From Luzula sylvatica (taxonomy: Eukaryota; Streptophyta; Magnoliopsida; Poales; Juncaceae), in assembly GCA_946800325.1 (NCBI GenBank), contig OX326957.1, positions 54,989,798 to 55,053,797 of the forward strand: a DNA stretch of 64,000 nt, in the 5' to 3' direction. The notes under the pieces are model-generated. The model was given only the letters and a program-made list of their open reading frames with translations. It made no database searches and had not been told where the DNA came from. This document shows positions 9,951 through 21,311 of the stretch, in pieces. Every line of letters begins with the position of its first letter. Within the stretch, counting starts at the first letter, position 1. The translations under genes and the position numbers were made by a program.

Positions 9951-10145
9951 TCCAGTGATTTCATGCATGCATGGCTTTCTGGAACTGCTGCCTTTTCCTG
10001 GTCGCACCATTGATTTGGCAATTTGTTTATTTTAGGGTTTTGTTTTTATATCTATCCAAGATTGAATCGTTCATGGAGTGTCACAGTGTACTGTAAATTT
10101 GTAATTTTGTTAAAAAAAGGTCAATTTCGATTTGATTTTATGCAG

Positions 10146-10536
10146 CTTCCTGAGCCGTTAACTGGGAAAATATGGAAATTGGATGATTTCGAGCCTAATC
10201 CTGCTTTACTGGTATGTATTTATGATGCAATTGCTTATTAGTTGATTCATTACGACTGTGAATTTTGCATATATACCTTGAAATATTTTAACTTCTGATT
10301 GTATTTTTTAGGTCACGTTTTTATGCAATCATTGCCCATTTGTGATACACTTGAAGAAAGATATCACTAACATTACCAAATTCTACAAGACTGTACAAAT
10401 ATAATTTTATTATTATACATGTTATTAAAATTTGGAAAGAATCACTATATAATTTTTAATTATATATATTTTTTATATTTTGCAGAAAGGACTTGCAGCA
10501 GTTGATACTTCAAATTCCATAATTTCTCATTCACAG
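10146..10536 (+). pseudogene. Fragment of AhpC/TSA (thioredoxin-superfamily) protein gene
   Basis: Three consecutive exon-like blocks match a plant thioredoxin-superfamily/AhpC-TSA protein (the kind encoded by Arabidopsis At1g21350, as I recall it). They are 10146-10211 (LPEPLTGKIWKLDDFEPNPA), 10312-10389 (VTFLCNHCPFVIHLKKDI, with the CxxC-type CNHC redox site) and 10486-10536 (KGLAAVDTSNSIISHSQ). The N-terminal transit region and everything after the third block are missing. The second block lacks a GT donor (it ends AAG then ACTGTA), and the third lacks one residue relative to the family pattern. Introns are retained, so this is a decayed or truncated genomic copy, not a retrocopy. Confidence 0.75.
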
Positions 10537-10599
10537 GTTATTTAATTTTTCAGAGGGGTTAATTGCGTAAATTCCCCATCAACAGAAATCAAGCTTCTT

Positions 10600-11110
10600 A
10601 CCAGTGTGTTTCGTCTTCTTACCAGTATCTTTTTGGAGGTGATTTGTCCCAAGATGAGTTCGAGGTATTTTATTTATTTATTTTCTGGAATATAATTTTA
10701 TTCATTTTAAATAAATGTTCGATTCGATTTTTTCGCGCCTCCCTTTCTTCGCGATGATTAGGAAAAGGCAATTGTGGCATGCTCGTCTTTTCTCCCTCGA
10801 CTGGAGAGCTCGAGCCCATATTCTGAGTTGAACACAACAACAAAGGAAAGAGCTTCAGAAGTGGGGCACTCATCCTCTCCAGTCCAGACTCCAAACAATC
10901 TTCTTCAGTTGCTGGGTAGACTCAACGAGCATGACATTGACAGCTAGGACAAGTCAGCATCCACATCGGTACTGGTAAAGATAAATTTTACACCTCCATC
11001 CCTCAATTTTTTTTTCGATTAATATGTTATTTAATGATTAATTCTATTTATTTTATAGGGACATAAGCGAAAGACAGGTTTGCTGACAAGGAGAGGATTT
11101 ACAGGTTTGC
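10600..11110 (+). other. Unassigned exon-like blocks
   Basis: Three stretches look exon-like but I do not recognise the protein. About 10606-10663 encodes SSSYQYLFGGDLSQDEFE and ends at a donor-like GAG|GTATTT. About 10768-10947 encodes a polar segment (SSPYSELNTTTKERASEVGH, ending LNEHDIDS-stop). 11060-11105 follows an AG acceptor and encodes GHKRKTGLLTRRGF. They could be fragments of one gene fused next to the thioredoxin-like remnant. No function is claimed. Confidence 0.25.
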
Positions 11111-11342
11111 TCTTCTAATAGTTCAAAATATCATATTTACCCTTCCAAAATTTTAAGGTTTATTAAAATCTTTCTTCATTTCACTATGTTCTTTGCAAAT
11201 TTTTCGATTTCGAATACGACTACTATATTCAATTCAAATAACATTATCCAGTTTCGGATACGAATACGACTACGATATTCGATATTCCATTTCGGATATG
11301 AAAACATATACAAATACGATATCGAATGCGAATAAAATATTA

Positions 11343-11349
<7 letters not shown>

Positions 11350-11421
<72 letters not shown>
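11350..11421. repeat. (AT)n microsatellite
   Basis: An uninterrupted AT dinucleotide run of about 70 bp. It creates spurious poly(Ile-Tyr) ORFs on both strands. Confidence 0.98.
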
Positions 11422-11424
<3 letters not shown>

Positions 11425-13806
11425 GACATGCAAACTTTGCATGAAATATTCTTTGAATTAATAAATATTGCATTGCATGAAAAATATTGATTGAATTATT
11501 AAATATTGCCCATGATTGAATACAACAACTAATTTAAACAAACTAAATTAAACAACTGAGTAAAAAAAATTAATAACCGGCGGGATTTCATACACCGCCA
11601 GATGATTATTTAGCCAATAAAATTTAAAAACTTGGTTACATCTAAAATTTTTCCTTAATAACCGTTCATTATTTCCTGATCTACGGTTTAGATTGAATAC
11701 AAAATATCACAGTCCGACTTTTCTCTCCCAGCCCGTGCCCTCATCTCTCTTTAACTCACAAGTCACAACTCATATTCTGAGACTCGTTCCCGAACTTTAT
11801 TTCTCACGTTTCTCTTCTCAAACTCGGATTCATCTCAATTGAACGAAAATGGCACTATTTTTGCATCCTGCCTGGTCTTCTGAAATAACGAAGCAAAAGA
11901 TTGATAATGGCTATTCACGTTTGAGTCCCTCTAATATCAATGACTGGGCTCCATTCACGACCCAACAAATTTCAGATAGGAAGCTTGAGAATGGCGGTTC
12001 ACATGCAGGACTCTGTTAGAAACTAAAATGGCTTTAATTGAATGAAGGTTCCACTTTGAATAATAGACTATTTTCACTTCATATAGCATTACTTTGTACC
12101 AAATGTTTGTCCTCTTCATAGCTAATAATAATAATCCTGATGTTTGGATTCCTGATTATAGGTTATCAGAATTCAAACTTTTTGATGATTGCCACAAAAT
12201 TAGGTTATATTAACAACTGAGGGTTAATTGATCGAAAATTGGTGAATTGGGGGTTAATTGTATGATTGGGGGATGAATTGAGGGTTTAATCGAAATATGA
12301 AAAGTTAATTAGGTTAAATTAAGGTCTATCGATGCAAAAAAGAAGAGCATGTCAAGGATAAAAAATGATGAAGAGTAGAACAATTAACAAAAAAAGCTGG
12401 AGGTACTAATTTTGGTTCATGGAATCCTTATTTTTGATCAAAATTGAAGCATCAGTATTGGTTCATGATACCAACTTTGTGAGGAATTGGAATGAACTTG
12501 AAAGTGAATGTAATTGGAGTAGGGTTAGAATAATTGTAATTCGCAGGAGGATCATAGAATTATAATTGTAATATATATGAATTTTATGTTTGAAATTGTG
12601 TATCGAATGATTTATGGTATAAGTTAAGTTACTAACGACTTATTTTAATTTTATTCTCTAATAGTTGTATAATTTGGATTTCGCTATCCAGATACAAATT
12701 GCGATTGCAAATTGATCTCGATTATGAACATATGTACAAATCAAGCATGAACAAATTGGAATCTAAACCTCAAAAACTAAAATTTGAAATGGACAAAAAT
12801 AGTAAAGACAAAATGAACACAATACATTTTAGAATATATATCCATACCAATCAAATGCACCATAATCAATTCATTCCGACTTGTTCAATTACAAAATTCA
12901 TATACATTACAATTCCATTAATAATTTTAGCCCTAATCCAATTACAATTGCACTAATCCTAAACAAAATCCAATTACATTACATTTCCATAACCCCAAGG
13001 CCAATCCTAATTGAATTACAAAACATGTATACATATCTGAACCTTAAACCTACTGTATCATGCATTATCCTTCAACTCAAGTCCTGCAAATAACAAAACA
13101 AAAAAAATCATACAATGAATTTATACGTTCATCCAATTTGTGGTGCTAATAGCATCTGTGATAAATCTCGGAACATGCTTCATATATTCATCAATGCCCC
13201 TGTATACAAGTTTCTCTAAGTGGTGGTGTTATTGACCTCAATTTGAACCAGTCATTATACAATTTTCTCTAAACACATATTTAAATAATGCAATAGAAGA
13301 ATCAAATAATTGAGCTTCAGAAATTGGTTTAATCATGAAGATTCTTCACAGCACGAATTAGAAAGTACAAAAGCAAATTATAAAAGTTCAATACTTGCTG
13401 ATTTAAGAATAGTTTTTTTCCATCGATTTTAGCATGTTTGCTGAAAAATCAGAAATTCTTGTGTCACAACTGAAATTTGGGATAAATAGTGGGAGCCATC
13501 CTACCTGGAAAAGTGAAAAACGCCCAAACTTATAGGTTTCGAGTCTCTTGCCATCGCCCAAAAGGGTATATGGCCGTCGCAGCAAAGGATAATCGGAATT
13601 TGTACCGGTCTGAGGAGGATCGTGCGGAGAAGGATCTGTGGCCGTCGTCAAGTGTGGGAAAGGTAAAATTTAATTGTGCGGAGAGAGATCTCCTCCTGCC
13701 GTACCAAGCGATGGAGGCGGCTTGTGCCGTGAGCGAGAGAAGAGGCTCGTAGTCTCTAGTCCAGAGGGTTTAGGGAGAGAGAGAGGAGGCTCGTAGTCTA
13801 GCTAGG
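11422..13806. other. Intergenic; one small ORF and a GC-richer block
   Basis: Mostly AT-rich with no recognised gene. An ORF at 11849-12019 (plus, 56 residues, MALFLHPAWSSEITKQKIDN start) follows a CT-rich leader-like stretch and has balanced codon use, but matches no family I know. The block 13490-13760 is GC-richer. On the minus strand it encodes an exon-like segment (start MTTATDPSPHDPPQTGTNSD) ending before a GTAGGA donor, but no partner exon was found. Both are left unassigned. Confidence 0.4.
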
Positions 13807-13814
13807 GTTCGGGT

Positions 13815-14851
13815 CAATGTTGCAAATAACGTTTAACGGAACGTAACGGTCTGGCACTGTTAAAGTGAATTAGCGATTAACGATAATATAACGGTGATAT
13901 AACGGTAATATAACGGTCACTTGAGTACGTAATAATATATCATATATCCGATTTTTTTTTTAAATTATTATAACCACAATTCAAATTTAAGACAAAATAA
14001 ACACAAATATCAAAATTCAAAGTCTAAGCAAACATCAAATACAAAGTCTAAACCGCACAACACGATTCATTTTACTAAAGTTCAAACTTTGTGTATGATT
14101 CAACCAATAATACTTTATAATGGGCATGCACCATGCTTTATGTTTTTAATTTTCGCATGAAATTCATCCTAATTAGTTTTAATTAATCAGATCTGTAAAC
14201 TACTTTTTTGTGAAAAAATTGGTTCAATCGCCATCCATTTTAAGTTGAATTCCCAAATTGAAATATGTATGAATTATTATTTAAACCAAAACAAAATATC
14301 CCCAAAAAATATAATCAATTTCAGGATGGAAAAAAATCGAAAATATCTATAACCTAAAATACAAGCTACATGAAAGAACAAGAAATACATAGATTAAACT
14401 CCAATGGAGTGCTGGCACTTACAGCTAGGTTCGTCGCCTTCGCTTGCCTTCAATTCCACCGAAATTCTGTACTTTATTTGCAAGAAGTGATTTTCTATAT
14501 GAAAAAAAATTAGGTCAATAAGAGAAATGGAAGCTTTTCATTTCAGGGGAAAGAAAGTATATGTTGCAATTGAAAGAGAAAGAAGATATACACCGCCAAT
14601 TGAAAGAGAAAGTATTTGTTGCACATGCCCAAATAATTTTTTTTATTTCTTGGCCCAAATAATTTTTTCTCATGCAAATAACGGTCCGAATAACACCGTT
14701 AAGCACTGTTAAGTGGAAAAAAACGGTCAAACACGGTCAAATAACGGTTGACCGTTATTTCATACCGTTAAGGAAAAAACGTAACGTTATCTCGTCGTTA
14801 ACCGTTTTTTGGACCGTTAAATACCGTTAAGGACCGTTTTTTGCAACACTG
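13815..14851. mobile_element. Non-autonomous hAT-like element rich in AACGG repeats
   Basis: 1037 bp, flanked by the 8-bp duplication GTTCGGGT (13807-13814 and 14852-14859). Terminal inverted repeats: left CAATGTTGCAAATAACG, right (reverse complement) CAGTGTTGCAAAAAACGG. The subterminal regions are packed with AACGGT/ACCGTT motifs. The centre is AT-rich with no transposase. It is a different family from the CATGGTTC elements. Confidence 0.88.
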
Positions 14852-14938
14852 GTTCGGGTAGAGAGCCAAATTTTTGGGCAGAGTTTTTGCACTTCAATCT
14901 CGAGCCATCCATCAAAACAAAATCAAAGAGACTCTAAA

Positions 14939-16054
14939 GGGGGTGTTTGGATGCATGGAATTAGAGGTGGAATTGGATCTTGAGATTCTTCAAATATAAA
15001 TTTTTTGTTTGGATCATAGAATTAGAGAGGGAATTAAATGGTGGAGCATCTCATTATTCCATTTTTATGGCAAATTTCAATTCCAATAAAAATTGGAGTG
15101 CCAAAGTGGAGCATCTCCTCTCATTATTAAATCAATAATTAATATTATAATTTGATCATAATTGTATTAATATTATAATTAACATTACAACAATATTATA
15201 AATAATACTATTTAACACAATAATAATAATAATAATAATAATAATATCAATATTAATATATTAATATTAATAATTAATATTATTATAATATTAATTAATA
15301 ATACAATATTATTATCATTAATATTATAATAAATATTATTATATTATATATTAATATTATTTTAATATATTAATATTATTATTTAATATAATATATTAAA
15401 ATATTAATACCAGAATATATTATTAATTAATAATACAATAATATTATAATAAACATTATTATAATATGTTAATATTAATATTAATATGTTAATATTATTT
15501 TAATATAATTATAAAAATTTAAATATATTAATATTATTATTTAATATAATATATTAAAATATTAATATTATAATATATTATTAATATTCATATATTATTA
15601 ATTAATAATACAATAATTATTATAATAAACATTATTATAATATGTTAATATTAATATTTTAATATTTTAATATTATTTTAATATATTTATATAAATTTTA
15701 ATTTATTAATATTATTGTTCATATAATATATTAATATCAGAATATAAATAATATTATTAATATTAATATATTAACAATATTAATAATATGAATATGTTAA
15801 ATTATAATATTATCTTATATGAAAATACTAATATAATAGAATTAATTTAAAAATATTAATAATGTATTAATTTTAATATAAATATTAGTATTATTGTAAT
15901 ATTAATATCATAATATATTATTATATTATTAAAATTAGTACCATAATATTACTACAATTAATAATATTATGATAATTTTATATTGCAATAATGTTATATT
16001 ATAATCATATTATTAATTTTTTCAAAGTAATTTTATTATAATAATAATATATTA

Positions 16055-16085
<31 letters not shown>

Positions 16086-16326
16086 AATAATAATTTAATT
16101 TTATGATAATACTATTATATTGTATTCATTTTAATAAAACATTAGTTTTACATTTCCAATAACGAAATTCCAAAATTTTGTAAACAACCAAACAAAAAAT
16201 TATATTTTCCAGCATCTTATAATTCGGACATCCAAACAAACTGTGGAATTACTAATTCCAGAACTTTTTTCTCCTCCACCTTATAATCCAATTCCACTCT
16301 ACTAATTCCGCTTGCCAAACGGCCCC
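14939..16326. mobile_element. Tourist-like MITE, 1.4 kb, with extreme AT core
   Basis: The ends are inverted: left GGGGGTGTTTGG then GGAATTAGAGGTGGAATTGG; right (reverse complement) GGGGCCGTTTGG then GGAATTAGTAGAGTGGAATT. The flanks are TCTAAA and TATAGG, so a TAA-type 3-bp duplication is possible but not exact. The core, about 15120-16135, is nearly pure A/T, made of AATATTAAT-type palindromic words and (ATA)n runs. No coding capacity. A diverged relative lies around 29030-29580. Confidence 0.7.
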
Positions 16327-16663
16327 TATAGGAACTTCAAATAAGAACTCCGCTGAATCATTCCTTATATATATTAGTTAATTTATGATTGTTGTTGATT
16401 TAAATATTATTATCATTAATAGTTACTCTATAATTATTATTTTAGTATTATTAATTTATTATATGTATATGTATACGTATTTTATAATATATAATATGAT
16501 AAATATGTGTTTATTATTATTATTATTATGACGATGATGATGACATATATGGAGATCTGGAAATCAAATAAAATTCATTATTTCAGAACAAAATTAATTA
16601 AAAAGTATTATCGTGATCATGTATTTTATATAAACAAAATCAAACAAACAAAATGGGGTTTAA

Positions 16664-16731
16664 TTTCTTATATGGGCCTACGGTCATATTTACAAAATGC
16701 ATGTTTCTTATATGGGCCTACGGTCATATTT
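16664..16731. repeat. Two-copy 40-bp tandem repeat
   Basis: TTTCTTATATGGGCCTACGG followed by TCATATTT occurs at 16664-16691 and 16704-16731, spaced exactly 40 bp. Confidence 0.9.
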
Positions 16732-16766
16732 TGAAAAAGAGACTTATTTTGGATTATTTTTTTTAT

Positions 16767-17575
16767 TAAGGTAGAATTTCATGTGTAACCGTGTAAAATA
16801 TCATTATTTCATGTATACCCCTAAAAAACATAAAATTTCATATATATCCCTATAAAAACATTCAAATATTATGGATATCCTTAAATTAAACTTTTAGTTA
16901 ATAATTTGTCAATTTTTTCGTTCAATATGTATTTTTTTCGTTTTATCCTTGTATCAATATTTAGTTACTTAAAATTTTGAAAATATTATTGATTCCAGCA
17001 ATGATTTTTGGAAAAAATTATGAAATAAAATTGACAATATTTGATTTTTTATGACTATCAATAATATTTTAGAGCAAAAATTATTTATTATCACAAAATA
17101 ATAACTTTAAAAATTAGATAATTGACATATTATCAACGAGAAAGACGTCGATGATTTTAAATGATACAATAGCGATATATGTGACTTTTTTAGAGTTATA
17201 TAGGAAGGGGAGTTCTATCATACACCATTTCATAATGATATTTTGGATATTTAGAAGGATGTATCATAAATTTTATTTTTTTATAGATATTTTATTTTTT
17301 ATGAGCAATTCAAATTTTCTATTTAGCATATCATTTATTAATAAATACACTTGAAAAATTACTTTAAATACTAATTAATTGATAATTACTCAAAATATCC
17401 TTAAAAATGGATGTATGATAAGCAAAAAGGATGTATGATAGAACTTCTCATATATGAATAATCATGATATTTGAAGGGTTTTGAAAGATGGTATTTGAAA
17501 GAATTTGCAAGGGTATTCGTGAAATTTCATATTATTGAATGGTATATGTGAAATTATTATGTTTTTACGTGAATA
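16767..17575. mobile_element. Long-TIR MITE (CCCTATAAAA / AAATTTCATAT family)
   Basis: The left end has repeated AATTTCATGTGTAACC, TTTCATGTATACCCC and TTTCATATATATCCC phrases. The right end (17460-17575) carries their reverse complements (GGGTATTCGTGAAATTTCAT, GGTATATGTGAAATTAT). Similar inverted structures occur at 22270-22510, 23375-23640 and 39089-39680. The exact boundaries are uncertain. The long, repetitive inverted ends suggest a Mutator-derived MITE, but that is inference. Confidence 0.5.
17208..17449. mobile_element. Small nested MITE
   Basis: Terminal inverted repeats: left GGAGTTCTATCATACACC (about 17209-17226), right (reverse complement) GAGAAGTTCTATCATACATC (about 17430-17449). 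The element is about 240 bp, inside the long-TIR element at 16767-17575. Confidence 0.6.
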
Positions 17576-18204
17576 CCATTACGCCTTTTATTCATTCTCG
17601 AATATTTTACACGGAGACTTTATTTCTGAGAAGTTTCGTTGTGGGGCTTCGTATTCATACAGGGGAACATTCAAAAGTTTCGTTTGTCCTGTTGGTTCAT
17701 TGAAGAACACATCATTTTCAGTCAACATATATATTAAGAAAATGTCTAACTGGCACAAAAAAGCTATATTATTAAGAAAAATTATAGAAACATCCTTTAC
17801 CATTATACCTGTGTTAGATCAACATATATATTAATCCCGAGAATAATTAATTAATTAATACCTGTATGAAATAATACATGAAATAAGGCCAAATATTTTT
17901 ATATTTCGTAAGCGAGGCACCAACTATTTGTCATATAAAAATCATATTACACATTTTTTTTTTTGATATGTTAATAATGTTTTTTTGCTTTATATGTAAC
18001 ATGTTTTAATGATCATTAAGACTTTCATGTAAATTAATTCACATAGATATTTTATTAGTGATATCTCAAATATTTGGGTATATACACTATTCAATATCAA
18101 TATATCATTAAATAAAGTATTATAAGACCAAATATTTTTATATTTCGTAAGCACTACACCAACCAAATTTTTATTCAAAACATATGATATGCTTGTAAAA
18201 TTCG

Positions 18205-18248
<44 letters not shown>

Positions 18249-18349
18249 GGTACCATATGGGACTAAGATGTGATATTTTGAACTCTCAAATACTCTTTAT
18301 CTAGCAAAAAAGAAAATAAGGAATATTATATCCTGGAAGGGATTTGTGG

Positions 18350-18396
<47 letters not shown>

Positions 18397-18624
18397 TTAA
18401 ATATTTTTTCGGCAGTGTATTTTTTACATAATATTTGTACTTATTGAAATTAAGGAAAACTATATGTGTAAATGTTTTTAATGTTACTATAAAATTTATC
18501 GTTTTCAATGCTTATGCATCATGTGTTGTAGCAATATATTATTTTTTGTTTTGTTTCATTATTTAAATTTTGGCGTTAATGTGTTATTTTTAATGCTAAT
18601 ATATGTTAACAGTGTAAGTCGAAA
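17576..18624. repeat. Intergenic with two (TTA)n microsatellites and a short direct repeat
   Basis: (TTA)n at about 18206-18248 and 18351-18394. The phrase CAAATATTTTTATATTTCGT recurs near 17890 and 18128. No gene was seen. Confidence 0.8.
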
Positions 18625-18689
18625 TAATATTAAATTTTAACTTCTGTTTGTTTGTGTGATTGTGTTTGTACTTGTATTATCCTCGATTT

Positions 18690-18712
18690 ATTTTAATTTA
18701 AGTTAATTATTT
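18690..18712. other. Empty (pre-insertion) site of the LINE
   Basis: A single copy of the 23-bp sequence that is duplicated around the LINE. Flanks on both sides match 6279 onward and the bases before 237. Confidence 0.93.
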
Positions 18713-19071
18713 GTGTTATCCTTGATTAGTTTTAAATTGTAACTTTGTAAAGGCCGAATATAAAATTGGGTCTAACCGAAAGCCATGTTACACATGACTT
18801 TGTTTATGATTTTTAAGGATATAGAACCGGATTATTCAATGTAAACCCGACCCGCCATCCATCTACACCTCAGAGTCATTGATGACGTCAGATCACCCTT
18901 TGATTAACGGTTGAGATTCGTCCTAATTAACCCTATGATTACATTATCTATTCGATGGACTCGTTGCACTGTACACCATAACAGATTTACATAACGGTGT
19001 ACCCGGAAACACTTTCGAGCAAAGTTTTAATTGTCAAACTAGCTTGGAGGGGAAGTCAGTAGATAATTTAT

Positions 19072-19285
19072 GGGAAAATCTATGTAGCCCCACAAACTCA
19101 ATAAAACATCATTGATACGTCAATTGAAAATACTTAATTATATTGATTATTTTTTTTAATTGAATTAATTAAACTAAGCATTAATTTGAAAATTAATCAA
19201 TACAATCAATCCATTAAAGCAGTCACGATTGACGCATCAAGGATATTATACATCAAGGATTTGTGGGGATTCCATATCTAATCTC
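19072..19285. mobile_element. 214-bp MITE in the MGST3 gene 2 promoter
   Basis: Flanked by the 9-bp direct repeat ATAATTTAT (19063-19071 and 19286-19294). Copy 1 has that word once at the matching place (6629-6637). The ends are imperfectly inverted: CCCCACAAA near the left end and TTTGTGGGG near the right, with GGGAAAATCTATGTAG opposite a degenerate partner. It sits about 20 bp upstream of the heat-shock element. Confidence 0.8.
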
Positions 19286-19307
19286 ATAATTTATCGTCTC
19301 TACACAC

Positions 19308-19380
19308 GAAGCTTCTAGAAGGTCTCTTCGAACGTGCCACGTCATCAGTCTTGGGCTAAAAGATATACCACTCTATAAAA
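19308..19380 (+). promoter_or_regulatory. MGST3 gene 2 core promoter: heat-shock element, bZIP site, TATA
   Basis: Heat-shock element GAAGCTTCTAGAAG at 19308-19321, GCCACGTCATCA at 19336-19347, and TATA-like CTATAAAA at 19373-19380. Spacing is the same as in copy 1. The MITE at 19072-19285 separates this core from the distal promoter shared by the two copies. Confidence 0.6.
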
Positions 19381-19492
19381 CAAAAAGAAAAGAAACCAAA
19401 GAAGAACATACCAAAGATTTCTAGATTTCTATACCAATCTTATTTCAGAGGCAATAGAGAGAGAGAGCGTGACAGCGTGAGAGAGAGAAGTA

Positions 19493-20293
19493 ATGGCGGT
19501 GAGCATAGAAATACCGAAGGAATATGGATACGTAGTGCTGACGTTGGTCGCATACAACTTGCTCAATATCTGGATGGCGATCCAGGTCGGCAAGGCTCGC
19601 AAGAAGTATGCAATTTCATTATTTTCTTTAATTCGGAGTGAAATTACTAGTTTTTCTTCCATGGATTGCAATATTTAGTGCGATTTGATTTTCTAACTGT
19701 TCTTGATTTCGAACTTTGAATCAGGTATAAGGTGCCGTATCCCGCTATGTATGCTGTGGAGTCTGAGAACAAGGGGGGCAAGATCTTCAACTGTGTACAG
19801 GTACGAAATAACTTTCCTGCATGAAATTGAAATCGAATTAAGATAAATTTCGTTGAATTGATAACATCGATTGAAGAATTAGAGTAAAAAAGTACTTAAT
19901 TTCAATTTCTTTATTGTGATTCTTACATCCAGAGGGGGCACCAGAACTCGATTGAGTACATGCCAGTGTTCTTCTCGACGCTATTGGTCGGCGGTGTGCA
20001 GCACCCTGTGATAGCAGCTGGACTCGGTGCATTGTACACCATTGCACGTTTCTTCTACTTCAAGCTTTACTCCTCGGGAAACCCTGATAATCGCATCAAG
20101 CCTGTGTAATTAATCATCTCTTTTCTCCTAATTACTGATTACATCATTCTTCTTCCATTTATTGCTCGATTAACCCTCAAATTAACCATGCTGTTGTTTT
20201 TTCTTCAGTTTGATCAGCTTTGTTACCTTGTTCGGGCTCATGATATGCTCAGCCTCGTTCGGGGTTCGTCTGATCATCCACGACTTGCTTTGA
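19493..20293 (+). CDS. MGST3: Microsomal glutathione S-transferase 3, gene 2
   Basis: Exons 19493-19605, 19725-19800, 19933-20105 and 20209-20293 give 148 residues. It is an MAPEG membrane enzyme of the ER with four hydrophobic segments and the glutathione-site block FNCVQRGHQNSIE. It keeps the more usual KIFN sequence before that block, so it looks like the more conserved paralogue. Exon 4 reads SFVTLFGLMICSASFGVRLI and is one codon longer than in gene 1. Intron 3 is only about 100 bp. At 20128-20144 it has a doubled ATTAC motif at the exact position of the hAT-like element in gene 1. Gene 2 is compact and intact. The main regulatory difference from gene 1 is the upstream MITE. Confidence 0.94.
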
Positions 20294-21302
20294 GATCCGT
20301 GCGTGAGAGTAATAATAATGCTTTGAGATCTTTTCTATGTTTTTCAGTGTTGTTCTCCCTTCCTTTTGCTTTGTTTGGATGTGTAATTACTAATTAGTCA
20401 AGTGGTTCAGTCAGTATTAGTTAAGAGTTTTTATCTTATAATTAGTGTTTTGCCAAGTATGTTTTAAAATTGATAATAAAAAAATTATGTTTTTGGGAGG
20501 TTAAAATTTTGTGGTAGTTCTACTCCTATTTGTCATTTGAATTCTCTCAAATCAAAAAAGGAAAAAAGATATCGAGGCCTTTTATAATAGCCAAATCAAT
20601 CCGTACACATCGAAAGAGTGTGTTAATATTGTTGTAATAGTTCTGAAAATTCAACAAATAAATTAATTATGATAATAATAAAATTAAAGATACGAGGAAA
20701 CAAATCTGGATGAGGATTGTCGTTTATCTACTTTCGAAGTTCTCATCCCGAAAATTTTCGTATTCGTCTGGTTGTGCTCGAAAAAAATATGAAGCTTTGC
20801 ACAAATTTGGCAAATCAATTTTCGTTGATATGTATTGCGAAAAGGATGTATCTTATTATTTGGTAGAATGAAATTTTCTTTTTGAATCAATTAACCTAAT
20901 TATGTATCATAAAATAAATAATTAATCTAATAATCATTATTGAGATTTTAAATTTAATAGTATTATTAATAAATAATAATACAACAAATATTGCATGAAA
21001 TATATACATAATTCCCAAAAAGGAAGTTAATCATATATATGATGTTGCACTTGCGAAGTTTCTGGGAATTTTATTGAATTATTTTTTCACTTTTTCCGTC
21101 CGACAGATAAGAACATTGTTTTAAAAGAACACTTGTGATATCTCCTTTAATCTTTCAAGCTTTAACATTTGAATTAAAGTTTCAGGAAGTAATGACGAGT
21201 TAAAATGATCTCGATTTCCTTTGAATTGAATTCGAATCTAGATATTATTTTCAAATTTTCTATAGGGAAAGAATAATTTGTCATGAAATACATAATTGTT
21301 TG
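20294..21302. other. 3' flank of MGST3 gene 2 and intergenic DNA
   Basis: To about 21143 this is the duplicated 3' flank (3'UTR-like, AT-rich), matching 8744-9586. The remaining 160 bp before the long-TIR element hold nothing recognisable. Confidence 0.6.
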
Positions 21303-21311
21303 TAAATTATC

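Larger units (their letters stand above)
18625..21143. repeat. Segmental duplication, copy 2 (contains MGST3 gene 2)
   Basis: Collinear with 172-9586 but without the LINE and the hAT-like element. It carries one private insertion, a 214-bp MITE at 19072-19285. The conserved match extends about 850 bp beyond the MGST3 stop and ends near the phrase GAACATTGTTTTAAAAG. Confidence 0.9.

Noticed and set aside
11176..11473. Poly(Ile-Tyr) ORFs on both strands
   Set aside because: Produced only by the (AT)n microsatellite at 11350-11421.
12699..13093. 70-85-residue ORFs
   Set aside because: AT-rich intergenic DNA, Ile/Asn/Lys-heavy composition, no splice or motif support.
13403..13651. Minus-strand exon-like segment (YTLLGDGKRLE) with a faint resemblance to an rRNA methyltransferase N-terminus
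   Set aside because: The similarity is a few residues only, and no partner exons or active-site motifs were found.
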